Origin: Takakia lepidozioides
Lineage: Eukaryota; Streptophyta; Takakiopsida; Takakiales; Takakiaceae
NCBI GenBank assembly: GCA_030704615.1
Contig: CM060731.1
Span: 83,492,756 to 83,556,755 of the forward strand
Length of the DNA: 64,000 nt
Direction of reading: 5' to 3'
How positions within the stretch are numbered: position 1 is the stretch's first letter; each line of letters starts with the position of its first letter. This document shows positions 11,901 to 22,489 of the stretch, in pieces. The translations under genes were made by a program, and so were the position numbers. The notes under the pieces were generated by a model. That model was not told the DNA's origin and made no database searches. It worked only from the letters and a program-made list of their open reading frames with translations.

Positions 11901-12501
11901 ATAATGACCTGTGTATTTGGCAAGCCCAAGTACGGGATTCAGGGAATGCCGGAGCCTCCGGGCGTCTGGCCTGTTGCACCGGGTTGCAGCCTCTCTCAGA
12001 ATGAGGCGGATGCTCTATCTGCAGCAGGATTTTGAATGGTGCAACGCACAGACGTCCCGGCCCACGCATTTCCAGTTCCTCAGACACAACCATCGGTCCA
12101 GTAGAGACGGATTGGACAATTATGCACATCCCACAATGCGATTCGGAAGAGTGAAGAGACGACACCCTCCCAACAAGTTGAATGAGACTCGGATTGCCAA
12201 TGCTCTTGGGATGGCTTGCACTATTCAGAGCTCCGTGGACGTACCTCCACCCGGCCTTGGGCGTGTTTATCGGATGGCAACTGCCGGCTCGGCTGTACGC
12301 GAAGATGTATACACAATTACGATTGGAGTGGAGCCGACTTGCAATTGTACGGACCTCTCGTTGATGGAAGCAAAGAAGGGTTCAAAGTATTATCCGTGCA
12401 AGCATCTGTATTACATTTACCTGAAGAGGTTGAGGATGAACGTGACTATTGATGACTTTATTCATGCACCGGCGTTGAGCGTGAACGAAACTCCTCCTTA
12501 G
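8949..12501 (+). pseudogene. MULE-type transposase with SWIM zinc finger (E1)
   Basis: The start is the ATG at 8949 (MAENPS), conserved in E2 and E3. An N-terminal region is followed by a Cys/His-rich part (WCVTKTT, VRYVVC, GALRCFSPTC, KCAHCKEPPHC), possibly a WRKY-GCM1/FLYWCH-type finger. The DDE-type core then has HVYDTHCRMLMTIA, FMADNAQANW and CGFHFLQS. The C-terminus has a SWIM pattern: CNC, 16 residues, CKH, at about 12,340-12,405. An intron fits 11,036-11,130 (gtgagt to gtgcag). Breaks relative to E3: TAG at 9417-9419, a 4-bp duplication near 9570, and a six-C run at 10,662-10,667 (five in E3). A SWIM finger and 9-bp duplications fit the Mutator superfamily. Confidence 0.75.
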
Positions 12502-12649
12502 GGATTCCAGAAATCATTGATGGGGCAAAAGGAATCCTCCATATGGATATTTTCAATTGCATTTTCATGGATCAGACTTTTTTTTGCAGTGTAATGAAAT
12601 GCACCCCAAAACTCCTGGAATGAGGCAATATTCCATTCAAACTGAGATC

Positions 12650-13090
12650 CAACAGAAGCAGTTGTGGGGCCATTTCTGGAAAAATGGCGCCGAATTTCTC
12701 TATTTTGGGCCGAAAACTGGCTAAGTCCCAACAAGCACTGGTACCCCTGTGTCTGGAAAAATGGCGCCGAATTTCCCTATTTTGGGCCGAAAACTGGCTA
12801 AGTCCGAACATGCTCAGGAACGATGTCTAGAAAAATGGCGCCAAATTTCCAGTTACATGGCCCATAACTGCCCAACATCTGTGCAATCCCCGGCACCATG
12901 TACCGAAATTCGGTGCGACATTTCCAAATTTTGGGCTTACACACCTGTCATGAGGGGACCTATAGCCGCGGAATTCGGCACCATTTTTCGCTAGAGAGAT
13001 CTATTACCGCGAAATACGTCGCGGTTTTTTCCGGTTACAGATCATATTACCGCGAAATTCGGCGCCATTTTTGCACATGTCGCTGGGAAT
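12650..13090. repeat. Palindrome array 3 (subterminal, B side)
   Basis: Four or more dyads of the type GGAAAAATGGCGCCGAATTT, spaced by TTTTGGGCCGAAAACTGGC and by shorter CGCGGAATTCGGCACC-like pieces. The array lies between the transposase stop and the B terminus. E3 retains part of it at 34,300-34,490. Confidence 0.8.
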
Positions 13091-13099
13091 TGGCATGAG

Positions 13100-13313
13100 C
13101 GGAAGACGAAATATCATGAGCACAACTCTCAAAACTACAATTTCCCCTTCAAGGTGCCGAATAATATATTTGTTTTCTCTGACACATTGCATTAAATTAA
13201 TGTTTTATAATGTTTTTTATTTTCGAAATTTGTACTTCTGCTCATGAAAACCGATTGTCTTGCTACTCCGCTCATGCCGCTCATGCCGCTCATGCTCATG
13301 AAATAGCTAACCT
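13100..13313 (-). repeat. E1 B-type terminus
   Basis: About 210 bp. Read inward from the right end it contains AGGTTAGCTATTTCATGAGC, iterated GGCATGAGC, an AT-rich middle and CATGATATTTCGTCTTCCGC. The same terminus is present at 29,196-29,413 and 34,057-34,290 in opposite orientation. Confidence 0.8.
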
Positions 13314-13322
13314 CCCATGAAG
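13314..13322. repeat. 9-bp target site duplication, right copy (E1)
   Basis: CCCATGAAG, identical to 686-694. Confidence 0.85.
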
Positions 13323-13640
13323 ACTTACATGTACATTGAAAACTAGATAATGAGGACCATCCAGTATAAGCAATCACTCAAAGTGTAGATTTTTTTTGGT
13401 AGCATAAGAATATCTGCCACTGTGGCAGGGGGTTGATATTTGGGGGTTGCCTTTGAAGGCGCCATAGTTGGTGCACTGTCGGTGGCAATATCAAGAGTGG
13501 CTTTCTCAGCCTGTAAACATCACGCCCAACACCCCTTAGCAGTTACATTTAGCAATGCATCTACTAATAGTTTGAAGTACGCAACATGTAAATGGCCACA
13601 TTGTACAGAACTGATAGCCAACAGGTGCATGCATGCTCAC

Positions 13641-13856
13641 CTCTAGTACGGAAACTGGTGCATGGAGAGGTGCCTCCTGAAGGCCCACCTGACTCTTACT
13701 CCCGCTAGAACTTGGTGTTATGTCACCATTTGCATCAGTCAAGGACTTTGTGCCTTTGGCAGCAGTGGCTCTGGTTACACACTCTCCTTTTCGCATGTAC
13801 TTCTTCTCAGCTCCTTTCACGATGACTGGGGTAGGGTCCTCTGCTTTAGTCCCCTT
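13641..13856 (-). pseudogene. Exon of TNP1-like gene
   Basis: The 72-codon open stretch is bounded by an acceptor (ggcatgtag) and a donor (gtgagc). It encodes a Lys/Thr/Ser-rich linker (GTKAEDPTPVIVKGAEKKY, GTKSLTDANGDITPSSSG). This kind of disordered linker precedes the TNP1 domain in CACTA ORF2 proteins, and the exon is on the same strand as 378-653. Homology of the linker itself cannot be judged. Confidence 0.4.
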
Positions 13857-14030
13857 CTACATGCCAACAAAACAACAAGGTATAGTACATGAGTACGTCT
13901 TACCATACCTGATGCATAGAATTCATGGCACACACCAATAAATAGATCATTCATGAAATGTTTTCAGAGTCAAAAACAGAAAGCCCAAGGATAAAGTTCA
14001 AATCACCAAGATAAAGTCTTTGAGGGTGTA

Positions 14031-14274
14031 CCTCTTTCTGTGGGGAAGTTGGCTTCACATGCTGATCTGCCAACCCCCTATTGTCACCCTTACCAGCACT
14101 CTCGGTGGAGCAGACGTCCTCACCAGCAGCCAATATTGTTGTCCCGCTAGCTCCACCTCCCTTCTTACGTGGCAATTTATCAGGAATTCCCTTGCGCCCC
14201 AATTTTACTTGGGTCGCCACAAGGTCCTCAATGGCAGACGACTTTGGCTTTTCCCCAACCTCAAGAGGTTCTCC
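14031..14274 (-). pseudogene. Exon of TNP1-like gene
   Basis: Open stretch with acceptor ctgcag and donor gtacac. It encodes a low-complexity Gly/Lys/Ser-rich segment (KLGRKGIPDKLPRKKGGG, LAAGEDVCSTESAGKG). Same strand and style as 13,641-13,856. Confidence 0.35.
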
Positions 14275-14381
14275 CTGCACCCAAACAAAACATACCAAAG
14301 CAGTAAACTTCAAAGTCAACTAACACTGAATGGATGACAACCACAAAAATAAGTTGGGGTGAAGGTGCACAAACCACCTTC

Positions 14382-14486
14382 TCCGTAGCAAGGTTCAATA
14401 ACAGTACATATTGGGATAGTAGTTGGAGGAGGGGCGGTTGCTGACATTCCCAACATCATTGCCATCAATGCATCCAGTTGCAGCCT
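14382..14486 (-). pseudogene. Exon of TNP1-like gene
   Basis: Short open stretch with acceptor gtgttag and donor gtggtt. It encodes LQLDALMAMMLGMSATAPPP. A leucine-rich helix followed by a proline/alanine tail is common before the TNP1 domain. Support is mainly from the splice signals and strand. Confidence 0.3.
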
Positions 14487-14489
14487 AAC

Positions 14490-15235
14490 ACAAGCCCCTC
14501 CACCCCACAAAGTTAGCAATTATGGAAAATAAGGTCAACCGGGCAACGAGCAAGGTCGGCAGTTTGTGAACACATACAAACCTTGGTCCAACGTGCCAAA
14601 AAAAGTTTGGTATCCAATGGCGTGAATGCATGGAATGTCATGCTCTGGCGCCCTAGCAATGTCCCACATCCATTCAGTATAAAACCCTAACACATGTTCT
14701 AACCCTTTGAAATTTAATCCATGGGTCAAGCCATACATAGTCCAATTCGTAAGCCATTCATCTTTCTAACAAGGTTTCCAGGTCATTCACATTTAGGAAA
14801 GAACCTTGGTTTGATATATAACATTTACCACCATATATACAGATTGTAACTCATCACAAAAGCAGATTGCAGGTCTAGAGATAAATCTCCGGAACCAGGC
14901 TCAAAGCATATCAGGTTCAAAATGAAACAATCAGCCACTCATGCCTTAAGTTCATGAAGTTTTTGCCTCGGTTGTCCCACCATTGACTGGGGTAAGAAAA
15001 GTATTTATTCCACAGCTTCTCATCATCTCAGTTGTTACATGTTTATGGATACTTCCCTGTTGTCACATTGGCAGTACCATGTCAAAGTCGCTCCAAACTA
15101 TCAAAGGCTCACTCAACCAGCTACCTTGCAGAATTCAACATGAAAATTTAGGGCCGATTCTGATAAGAGGGAAAAACAGGGTGAAATGTGTTGAAGAAGG
15201 TGCCTTCATTACTAGTGCTTGAGTTTATCATTGTG
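14490..15235. other. No recognisable gene
   Basis: There is a short minus-strand open frame at 14,535-14,738, which might be a further exon of the gene above. Otherwise this is AT-rich sequence without repeats or genes that I recognise. Confidence 0.4.
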
Positions 15236-15239
15236 CCGC

Positions 15240-18030
15240 TGCTGTTGCGGCTTCTAGTTGACCATCTACCCATGCAGGTTTCTTGTAGCTATTGATCCAT
15301 CTGGTACATTTCCAGCTTTGGTGATGCAACCATGCACCTCCGATGCCCTTTTCCAGGGCTGCCAGGCTTGCACACGCACTGCAAACGCACACAAACATGA
15401 TGTGGTCGAACTTCACCCCTTCCCCCATCATTTGCTTTCAGGTCTCCAAAGTCCCATACAACGCCCCTGCTCTGCACACCTTGCAAGCATCACATTCCAC
15501 AACACCACATCTCATTCAGCCATAGTGTTGAACACTCCCTTGGCATCCTCAATGCTACCATATTTGGCATACATGGCCACCAGAGCAGTGTTCAGGATGA
15601 CATCTGGAACAATTGCAGATTTGATTATGTCACCAGGGATCTCTTGGCCCGGCCTTTTCCAGGGCTGCCAGACACAGTGCAAACACACACAAACCTTATA
15701 TCGGCGGGCTTCACCCCTTCCCCCATCATTTGCTCATAGGTTGGAGCCTCCATCCTGCACCCCTGCTGTGCATACCCCGCAAGCATCGCACTCCACGACA
15801 CCACATCTCGTTCAGCCATAGTATCGAACACTCCCTTTGCATCCTAGATGCACCTACATTTTGCAAACATGTTCACCAGGGTTTTGTTCAGAATGACATC
15901 TGGTACAATTCCAACTCTGAAGATGTCGCCATGGACCTCTTTCCCCTAAGCTGCCAGGGCAGTGTTCAGATTGACATTTGGCACAATTCCAGCTTTGATG
16001 ATATCCCCATGCACCTCTTGCCCTTCTCCAGGCCGGCTGCCAGGCTTGCACAAGCATTGCAAATGCACACAAACATGATGTGCTTCCCCCATCATTTGCT
16101 CATAGCTCTCCAAAGCCTCCATTCCACGTCCCTGCCGTGCATACCCTGCAAGCATCGCACTCCACGACACCACATCTCGTTCAGCCATAGTGTCGAACAC
16201 TCATCCTAGATGCACCCACATTTTGCAAACATGTTCACCAGGGTATTGTTCAGAATGACATCTGGTACAATTCCAACTCTGAAGATGTCGCCATGGACCT
16301 CTTTCCCCTTTTCCAAAGCTGCTAGGGCAGTGTTCAAATTGACATTTGGCACAATTCCAGATTTGATGATATCCCCATGCACCTCTTCCCCTTCTCCAGG
16401 GCTGCCAGGCTTGCACAAGCATTGCAAATGCACACAAACATGATGTGCTTCCCCATCCTTTGCTCATAGGTCTCCAAAGCCTCCATCCCACGTCCCTGCC
16501 GTGCATACCTTGCAAGCATCGCACTCCACGACACCACATCTTATTCAGCCATAGTGTCGAACACTCCCTTTGCATCCACATTTTGCAAACATGTCCACCA
16601 GGGTATGGTTCAAAATGACATTTGGTACAATTCCAGCTCTGAAGATGTCACCATGGACCTCTTTCCCCTTTTTCCAGAGCTGCCAGGGCAGTGTTCATAA
16701 TGACATTTGGTACAATTCCAGCTTTGATGATACCCCATGCACCGCTTTGCCCTTGTCCAGGCTCGATGCACCCACATTTTGCATAAATGTCCACCAGGGT
16801 ATGGTTCAGAATGACATTTGGTACAATTCCAGCTCTGAAGATGTCGCCATGGACCTCTTTCCCCTTTTTTCCAGAGCTGCCAGGGCAGTGTTCATAATGA
16901 CATTTGGTACAATTCCAGCTTTGATGATACCCCATGCACCTCTTTGCCCTCGTCCAGGCTCGATGCACCCACATTTCGCATACATGTCCACCAGGGTATG
17001 GTTCAGACTGACATTTGGTACAATTCCAGCTCTGAAGATGTCGCCATGGACCTCTTTCCCCTTTTCTAGAGTTGCCAGGGCAGTGTTCAGATTCACATTT
17101 GGTATAATTCCAGCTTTGATGATATCCCCATGCACCTCTTTGCCCTTCTCCAGGCCGGCTGCCAGGCTTGCACAAGCATTGCAAATGCACACAAACATGA
17201 TGTGCTTCCCCCATCATTTGCTCATAGCTCTCCAAAGCCTCCATTCCACATCCCTGCTGTGCATACCCTGCAAGCACAACATATCGCACTCCACGACACC
17301 ACATGTCGTTCAGCCATAGTGTCGAACACTCCCTTTGCTTCCTAGATGCACCCACATTTTGCAAACATGTCCACTAGGGTATTGTTCAGAATGTCATCTG
17401 GTACAATTCCAGCTCTGAAGATGTCGCCATGCACCTCTTTCCCCATTTCCAAAGCTGCCAGGGCAGTGTTCAAATTGACATTTGGCACAATTCCAGCTTT
17501 GATGATATCCCTATGCACCTCTTGCCCTTCTCCAGGGCTGCCAGGCTTGCACGCACATTGCAAATGCACACAAACATGATGTGCTTCCCCCATCATCTGC
17601 TCATAGCTCTCCAAAGCCTCCATCCCACGTCCCTGCCGTGCATACCCTGCAAGCATCGCACTCCACGACACCACATCTCGTTCAGCCATAGTGTCAAACA
17701 CTCCCTTTGCATCCTAGATGCACCCACATTTTGCAAACATGTTCACCAGGGTATTGTTCAGAATGTCATCTGATACAATTCCAGCTCTGAAGATGACGCC
17801 ATGGACCTCTTTCCCCTTTTCCAAAGCTGCCAGGGCAGTGTTCAGATTGACATTTGGCACAATTCCAGCTTTGATGATATCCCCATGCACCTCTTGCCTT
17901 TCTCTAGGGCTGCCAGGCTTGCACAAGCATTGCAAATGCACACAAACACGATGTGCTTCCCCCATCATTTGCTCATAGGTCTCCAAAGCCTCCATCCCAC
18001 GTCCCTGTCGTGCATACCCTGGACCAAGCT
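15240..18030 (-). pseudogene. Tandem PLS-type PPR pseudogene array
   Basis: About seven near-identical units of roughly 365 bp on the minus strand. Each encodes one run of PPR motifs: MFDTMAERDVVSWSAMLAGY, ARQGRGMEALESYEQMMGE, CASLAALEKGKEVHGDI, GIVPNVNLNTAL and NTLVDMFAKCGCI. The start phrase recurs, in plus coordinates, near 15,525, 15,823, 16,190, 16,555, 17,320 and 17,690. Between 16,570 and 17,100 a shorter piece of about 210 bp (EVHGDIFRAGIVP to AKCGCIEPG) is itself triplicated. Frame changes after MMGE and stops between units rule out one long protein. PLS-type PPR proteins edit organellar RNA, but no E or DYW domain is present here. It looks like a recently amplified fragment of one such gene. 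Confidence 0.8.
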
Positions 18031-18700
18031 GACTCTCCCAAGAACCTTGTAAACATCAGCGAGGACTTAAAGTGCGCAGCAGCGATAGGGCTTAGTGGGG
18101 CTTAATGCTTGAGGGAAAAAAAAAACATCGCATTGGTCCATGAGAACCACCATGGTGCAGCTAAGCGAGCAGAGATTGAAACACGACCTGCTAAGACCAA
18201 GCTGACTCTCCCAAGAACCTTGTAAACATCAAGAAGAATACCAAATCATGGTACTAACAGGAGCCAAAAGCCCACATTTGCAGGATGGACAAACTTCTTC
18301 AAATCCTACATTAAGAAAAAGCCACACCTTGTGATTGCGATTGTCCCACCATCATGAAGGATCTGTAAAAAACTCATGCGAGCTCTGCTCCGTGCTGCAA
18401 ATTCATGGCCGAGACTGATGAGAGGGCAAAACATGCTGAAATAGGTCGAAGAAGAAGGTGCCCTAACCACATTGTCGTCGACCTTGTGTCATGACCCATG
18501 GAGGATTTGACGGACCTCTTGTGTGTGCTGCTTGTGTCTGTAGTCAGGTAATGTCGGATTGTCCATGAGAACCACCACGGCGCAGCTAAGCGAGCAGAGA
18601 TTGAAACGCGACCTGCTAAGACCAACCTGCACGAGGACTTAGTGTGCACAGCAACGATAGGGCTTAGTGGGGCTTAGTGGGGCTTAGTGCATGAGGGAAA
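18030..18700. repeat. Duplicated non-coding segment
   Basis: A segment including GGCTTAGTGGGGCTTA, GAGAACCACCA and CAGCTAAGCGAGCAGAGATT occurs at about 18,060-18,200 and again, rearranged, at 18,545-18,700. The phrase CCAAGCTGACTCTCCCAAG is also duplicated (18,033 and 18,198). No coding function seen. Confidence 0.6.
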
Positions 18701-18705
18701 AAAAA

Positions 18706-18785
18706 ACCAACGTGAGGAATTTGAACCCGCGACCCCGCGACACGCAGGAAGAGCCCTTACCAGTACGCTACAGCACACATTTGAA
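18706..18785 (-). repeat. tRNA-derived SINE-like head
   Basis: The minus strand reads TAGCGTACTGGTAAGGGC (A-box-like), then about 30 bp later GGTTCAAATTCC (B-box-like with one extra base). This spacing is that of a polymerase III internal promoter. Cloverleaf pairing is imperfect and there is no CCA end, so a SINE head or decayed tRNA-like repeat is more likely than a working tRNA. Confidence 0.4.
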
Positions 18786-19014
18786 ATTTACCCCCAAAAG
18801 TATGTATATATTGTACATACGTGATGGGCACCTTTTTAAGTTTTTTAACCTTTTTACAAACCCTATAAGCAAAAAAATAAAAAATAAAATAAAATTTTTA
18901 AGGGAAACCTCATGCCCTTGAGGAGGGGGAAAAATTACCCCCTTTCATTTATGGGCCATGAGATCTACAGGAGGATCAACGCCCAGACATACCGTCGTCA
19001 CAAACAATCCCACA

Positions 19015-19082
19015 CATGGGGTAATGCAGCGGGTTTGAACCCTGAACCACCAGGGCGACACACTCTGCACTTACCAGCCGAT
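19015..19082 (-). repeat. Second tRNA-like SINE head
   Basis: The minus strand reads CTGGTAAGTGCAGAGTG, then GGGTTCAAACCC, which contains a perfect B box, followed by GCTGCATTACC. T-rich tracts lie immediately to its right on the plus strand. Similar in design to the copy at 18,706-18,785. Confidence 0.35.
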
Positions 19083-19129
19083 GTGTTTTTTTTTAATCTT
19101 TTGCACTTTGATTTTTTTTTTAAATTCAT

Positions 19130-20698
19130 TTTAGTGGTTACAAGTGAGCACATAGATGTATTCCATGGAGATAAACAAAACTGTTCATCCGGTGTTTTCA
19201 CGGTGGATGTATCACATGGAGCGTTACATGAAAGATCTTAAGGGATACGTTAGGAATTACGCAAAGCCAGAAGGGAGTACGGCTGTAGGGTATGTTCTGG
19301 ATGAGGCCATGGGGTTCATGACTGAGTATATGCAATCATTTGATGCAACTCAATGGGGGAAAGGTGTTGGCAAAAAGCGGGACATGACTGAAGCTAGGAG
19401 AGATGCAGCACAAATTTCGTATGTGCTGAACAATACCAATGTCATGGCTCCTTGGGTGCAGTGAGTACTTCTTTTCATTGCACCTTATTCATATCAAGTT
19501 CAATTTCAATTCTAACTGTCACCAGTGTAATCAAACCACCCACAAAGTCACAAATGTCAGTGGTTCATCCTAATTATAACCAATGTTGTAGTAACGGAAT
19601 GTCTGAGTGAGTGACTTGTTGGAAGAGCATGTTCATTTACAAGTCATTCTGCTCACTCCTCCAGTGGTTTGAAACAGTGGTTTTCAAAGTATCATTCATG
19701 CTAGGTATTTTTTGCTAAGTAATGCAATACTTCATTGCTAACATGTGTGATTCTTGTTGCCATTTTGTGACAAAAAGTATGCAACAGAGAAGGCACAGTT
19801 CACAGCAGACAAAGAGGCATGTGGTGACGAGTGGCATGCCAATCGACGTCTACCTTATCAGATCAGCCAATACCTAGGTCATTAGATGGTCCCACGGCTC
19901 TAAATAAAGAAGACCTGGCTATGTTGGCTACCATTCAAGCGGCATTTGTGCAACCAACCGCTATTCCAGTTGAGCAAAGTGATTCAGAGGGTGACAAATA
20001 TGTTTCAGATTCAGAATAAAGTTTAATGTTGGACCATTTGTTCAATAGCATCATCCCACAATGGTCTGGCCACTTGTCTGTTTTTCAAAGTTTGTCACAG
20101 TTGCACAAACCACTTAAAGTTTTTCATGTATCACCCAAAAAGTGGTACCAACCACTGTTGTGTAGGCAACCACTCATGAGCAACCACTAGAATAGTGGTT
20201 TCAATTACTGCAGTATCTTTCACCACCCACTCTCCACCACTGTCAAAGTGGTACAAATCAATGAGGTGTCTTTAACCACTCAAGATCAACGTGCACTGTC
20301 CCCGTCCACGTGGAATATTATATTTATGAATTAAAATATATTTCCAAATCATAAATCACAAATAAAATTTGAATTATTACACGTGGAGTAGCAAGTGGTT
20401 TCAACCACTTCCCATCACTGAGGTATCTGTAACCACTCACAATTTACCACTGCACTCGTCCACGTGGAATATTATATTTATTAATTAAAATGTATTGCCA
20501 AATAAATAATAATAAATAAAAACAAATTATTACACGTGGACTACTGAGTGATTGAAACCACTTCCAACCATTGTCTGTGATGCCACCGTAGCATTTCATT
20601 GGGATTAACCACTGGCAAGTGGTTACTAATGGTTTATAGAGTGGAAGAGACAGTAGTGGTTAAAGGGCCAGTGGTTATTCCGCATTTTTCTTCTAGTG
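19130..20698 (+). mobile_element. 5'-truncated CACTA (En/Spm) element
   Basis: The right end is the terminus CACTAGAAGAAAAATG (minus strand), ending at 20,698. Inside it AACCACT/AGTGGTT occurs about 15 times between 19,530 and 20,675, as CACTA subterminal repeats do. A unit of roughly 156 bp with CCACGTGGAATATTAT is duplicated at 20,300 and 20,456. The left end and most of the transposase are missing. It interrupts the third ORF of the Ty3 element, whose minus-strand frame resumes at 20,699. Confidence 0.75.
19156..19462 (+). pseudogene. CACTA TNP2-associated DUF4218 fragment
   Basis: Encodes VHPVFSRWMYHMERYMKDLK, GYVRNYAKPEGSTAVGYV and EAMGFMTEYM. This is the conserved core of the DUF4218 region that follows TNP2 transposases in plant CACTA elements (WMYPFERYLKTLK-type). 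The exon ends at a donor (gtgagt). A likely next exon near 19,777-19,878 adds KYATEKAQFTADKEACGDEW, ending in TAG; an overlapping frame to 20,019 is Ser/Asp-rich. The TNP2 catalytic domain upstream is absent, so the gene is a 3' remnant. Confidence 0.75.
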
Positions 20699-21277
20699 TT
20701 TGCTGCAACTCAAGGATGTACATGTCCTTCTGAGCCTCAACCTGATTGTACTGTTGAAAGGTATCCTCATTGCGACGGATAGTAGCCTTCAAGTCAGCAA
20801 TGAGTTTTGCCTGCTCCATTGACTCAGCTTCTACCATCAAACATCTGTCAGCTTGATTCTTAACTTCTAATGCAGTCAGCTCCGGAGTAGTTGTTAATGT
20901 GGCACTTTGGATGGTCATTTTCTGATGAACTGCCTCCAACTCTGTATGTAACAACTTCACTTCCTGCAATTTGCTCTCATGCTTCACTTGCAATTGGTAT
21001 AACTGTTGCTTGTGTACTTCATGCAACTTCTCCTGCTTCAGACCTGGTTCAATCAGATTTTCCTCGCAAGCTGTAGAGCAGATTAAGTGTCCTCCAACTC
21101 TCTCTGCAACTTAAGGTTGGCCTCCACATCCACCTTATTTGCACACTCAGTGGCAATTCGTGCTTCAAACTCTTGCTTGAGCTCCTCGCTCAATGCTGCC
21201 AATTGTGTGGAAGGAACATGAGATTTCACATAGGTGCCCAACAAATTAAGTGTCCTGCTTATGGAACTCATAAGCAC
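20699..21277 (-). pseudogene. Ty3 extra ORF, coiled-coil part
   Basis: Encodes Leu/Gln/Glu-rich heptad-like helices (HKQQLYQLQVKHESKLQEVK, LIADLKATIRRNEDTFQQYN, MYILELQQT) in two frames. The CACTA insertion ends it after LQQT. It probably formed a coiled coil; role unknown. Confidence 0.5.
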
Positions 21278-21354
21278 TGCTGTGGGTCTTCATGGAGAAC
21301 TTGTTGCCGGTCCTCCTGATTCTCCACAGTGTGATGTTTCACCAACCATTTAGG

Positions 21355-22477
21355 TCATGATCCCATAAGATCTTCTTCCTGAGCAACCTCATCCTCCACA
21401 GGTGCTGTAGTGCCTTTGCACTCTACCCCTTGAACCTCCTCCACAGGTTTGGGCATGACTGGCACAGCTGGGATTTCCTTGGTCAGACTCTTCATCTTTG
21501 GTACTACTGATTCTCCGACCATGCCAGAGTTTTCATAGAGAAGGTCACCCTTCTCAATTTCTGCCACTACCTGCTCTGTAGTGGGGATGTCCAACCCTTC
21601 TCCCTCCACAACAAGAGGCTCTAGTGTGACAGCATATACATTCTGAGTTACCAGTGGGGCAACTGAGTCAACTGGCTGTGGTGGCTGCGGTACTGAGGTA
21701 ACTTCTTTCTCCCTCTCCAAAGGCCGTGTTTCCAGCAACAACAGCCCCCTGTGCTGCTGCTCCCCATCCTGCACAAGAGCTATGGAAACATCATCTTGTG
21801 GTTTCCTTGTAGCTAGTGGATCTGCCACCACAGTTGCATCCCGCTTCTGTCTCTTGGACTAGTGCTGCCCCTCCAATCCCCCTTCGCCTTGTGAAGAGCC
21901 CTGCTCCTCAACTACAATTGTGGCTGTCTCAAACACTCCCATCTCCTTGCGTTCTCGCGCATCAAGCAAACAAGAGTCAAAGATAATTTGCGTAATTATT
22001 GGGCCAGACACAATGATCGGGGACTTAGCAATAGTATTTTGTAACCACTTCATCTCCTCCACCAGACCATTGTACAGCATCTCCGCCCAAGCTACATCTC
22101 AAGGCTTTCAGTACCTCCTCCGTGAAAGATCTACTAAGGTACTGTTGATTCTGTTTCATGGCAAACAGAATGTTCAGTATTTGGCCAACTTCCCTTAATC
22201 CTGGGTACTTGGCCTTGGTGCAGGTGTATCCCTGGATCCTAAAGAAACTCGTTTCTTGGAACAAATCCCCTATTTGCAATCTTGCCCTGTGCTCATCCAC
22301 ATTCACCTGACTAGATGGCAATTCGAACAGTTGTTGCAAGTACTGGGAAGTAATCTCTATATGCACTCCCTTCACCTGAGTAATTCCTGTCCGGGGCTCA
22401 AAGTTCTGAATAAATTGGATCATCAATCCCCGATGATGCAATGACCACTTTTTGCGTAGCAGCCCTTCCAATCGCAA
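21355..22477 (-). pseudogene. Ty3 extra ORF, middle part
   Basis: The upstream piece (22,477-22,025) contains LRKKWSLHHRGLMIQFIQNF, VHIEITSQYLQQLFELP and EVGQILNILFAMKQNQQYL. That is a globular, helix-rich region slightly reminiscent of the plant mobile domain type found next to some Tat elements. It continues as QNTIAKSPIIVSGPIITQII and then as an acidic, Val/Pro-rich linker to 21,355. Frames change at about 22,050 and 21,850. Confidence 0.45.
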
Positions 22478-22489
22478 CTCCTTCAGCAG

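Larger units (their letters stand above)
695..13313 (+). mobile_element. MULE-like element E1 (complete, about 12.6 kb)
   Basis: The left (A) end is a run of G, then CTGCTATTTCATGAGC and iterated ATGAGCGG motifs. The right (B) end on the opposite strand reads AGGTTAGCTATTTCATGAGC and also carries iterated ATGAGCGG. A perfect 9-bp duplication flanks it. Inside are a minus-strand ParB/methyltransferase-like gene (7150 down to 905) and a plus-strand transposase gene (8949-12,501), transcribed divergently from a 1.8-kb interval full of GGCGCC-centred palindromes. Both genes carry frame breaks relative to copies E2/E3, so this copy is probably dead or needs help in trans. The element is far longer than typical MULEs because of the cargo gene and arrays. 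Confidence 0.85.
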
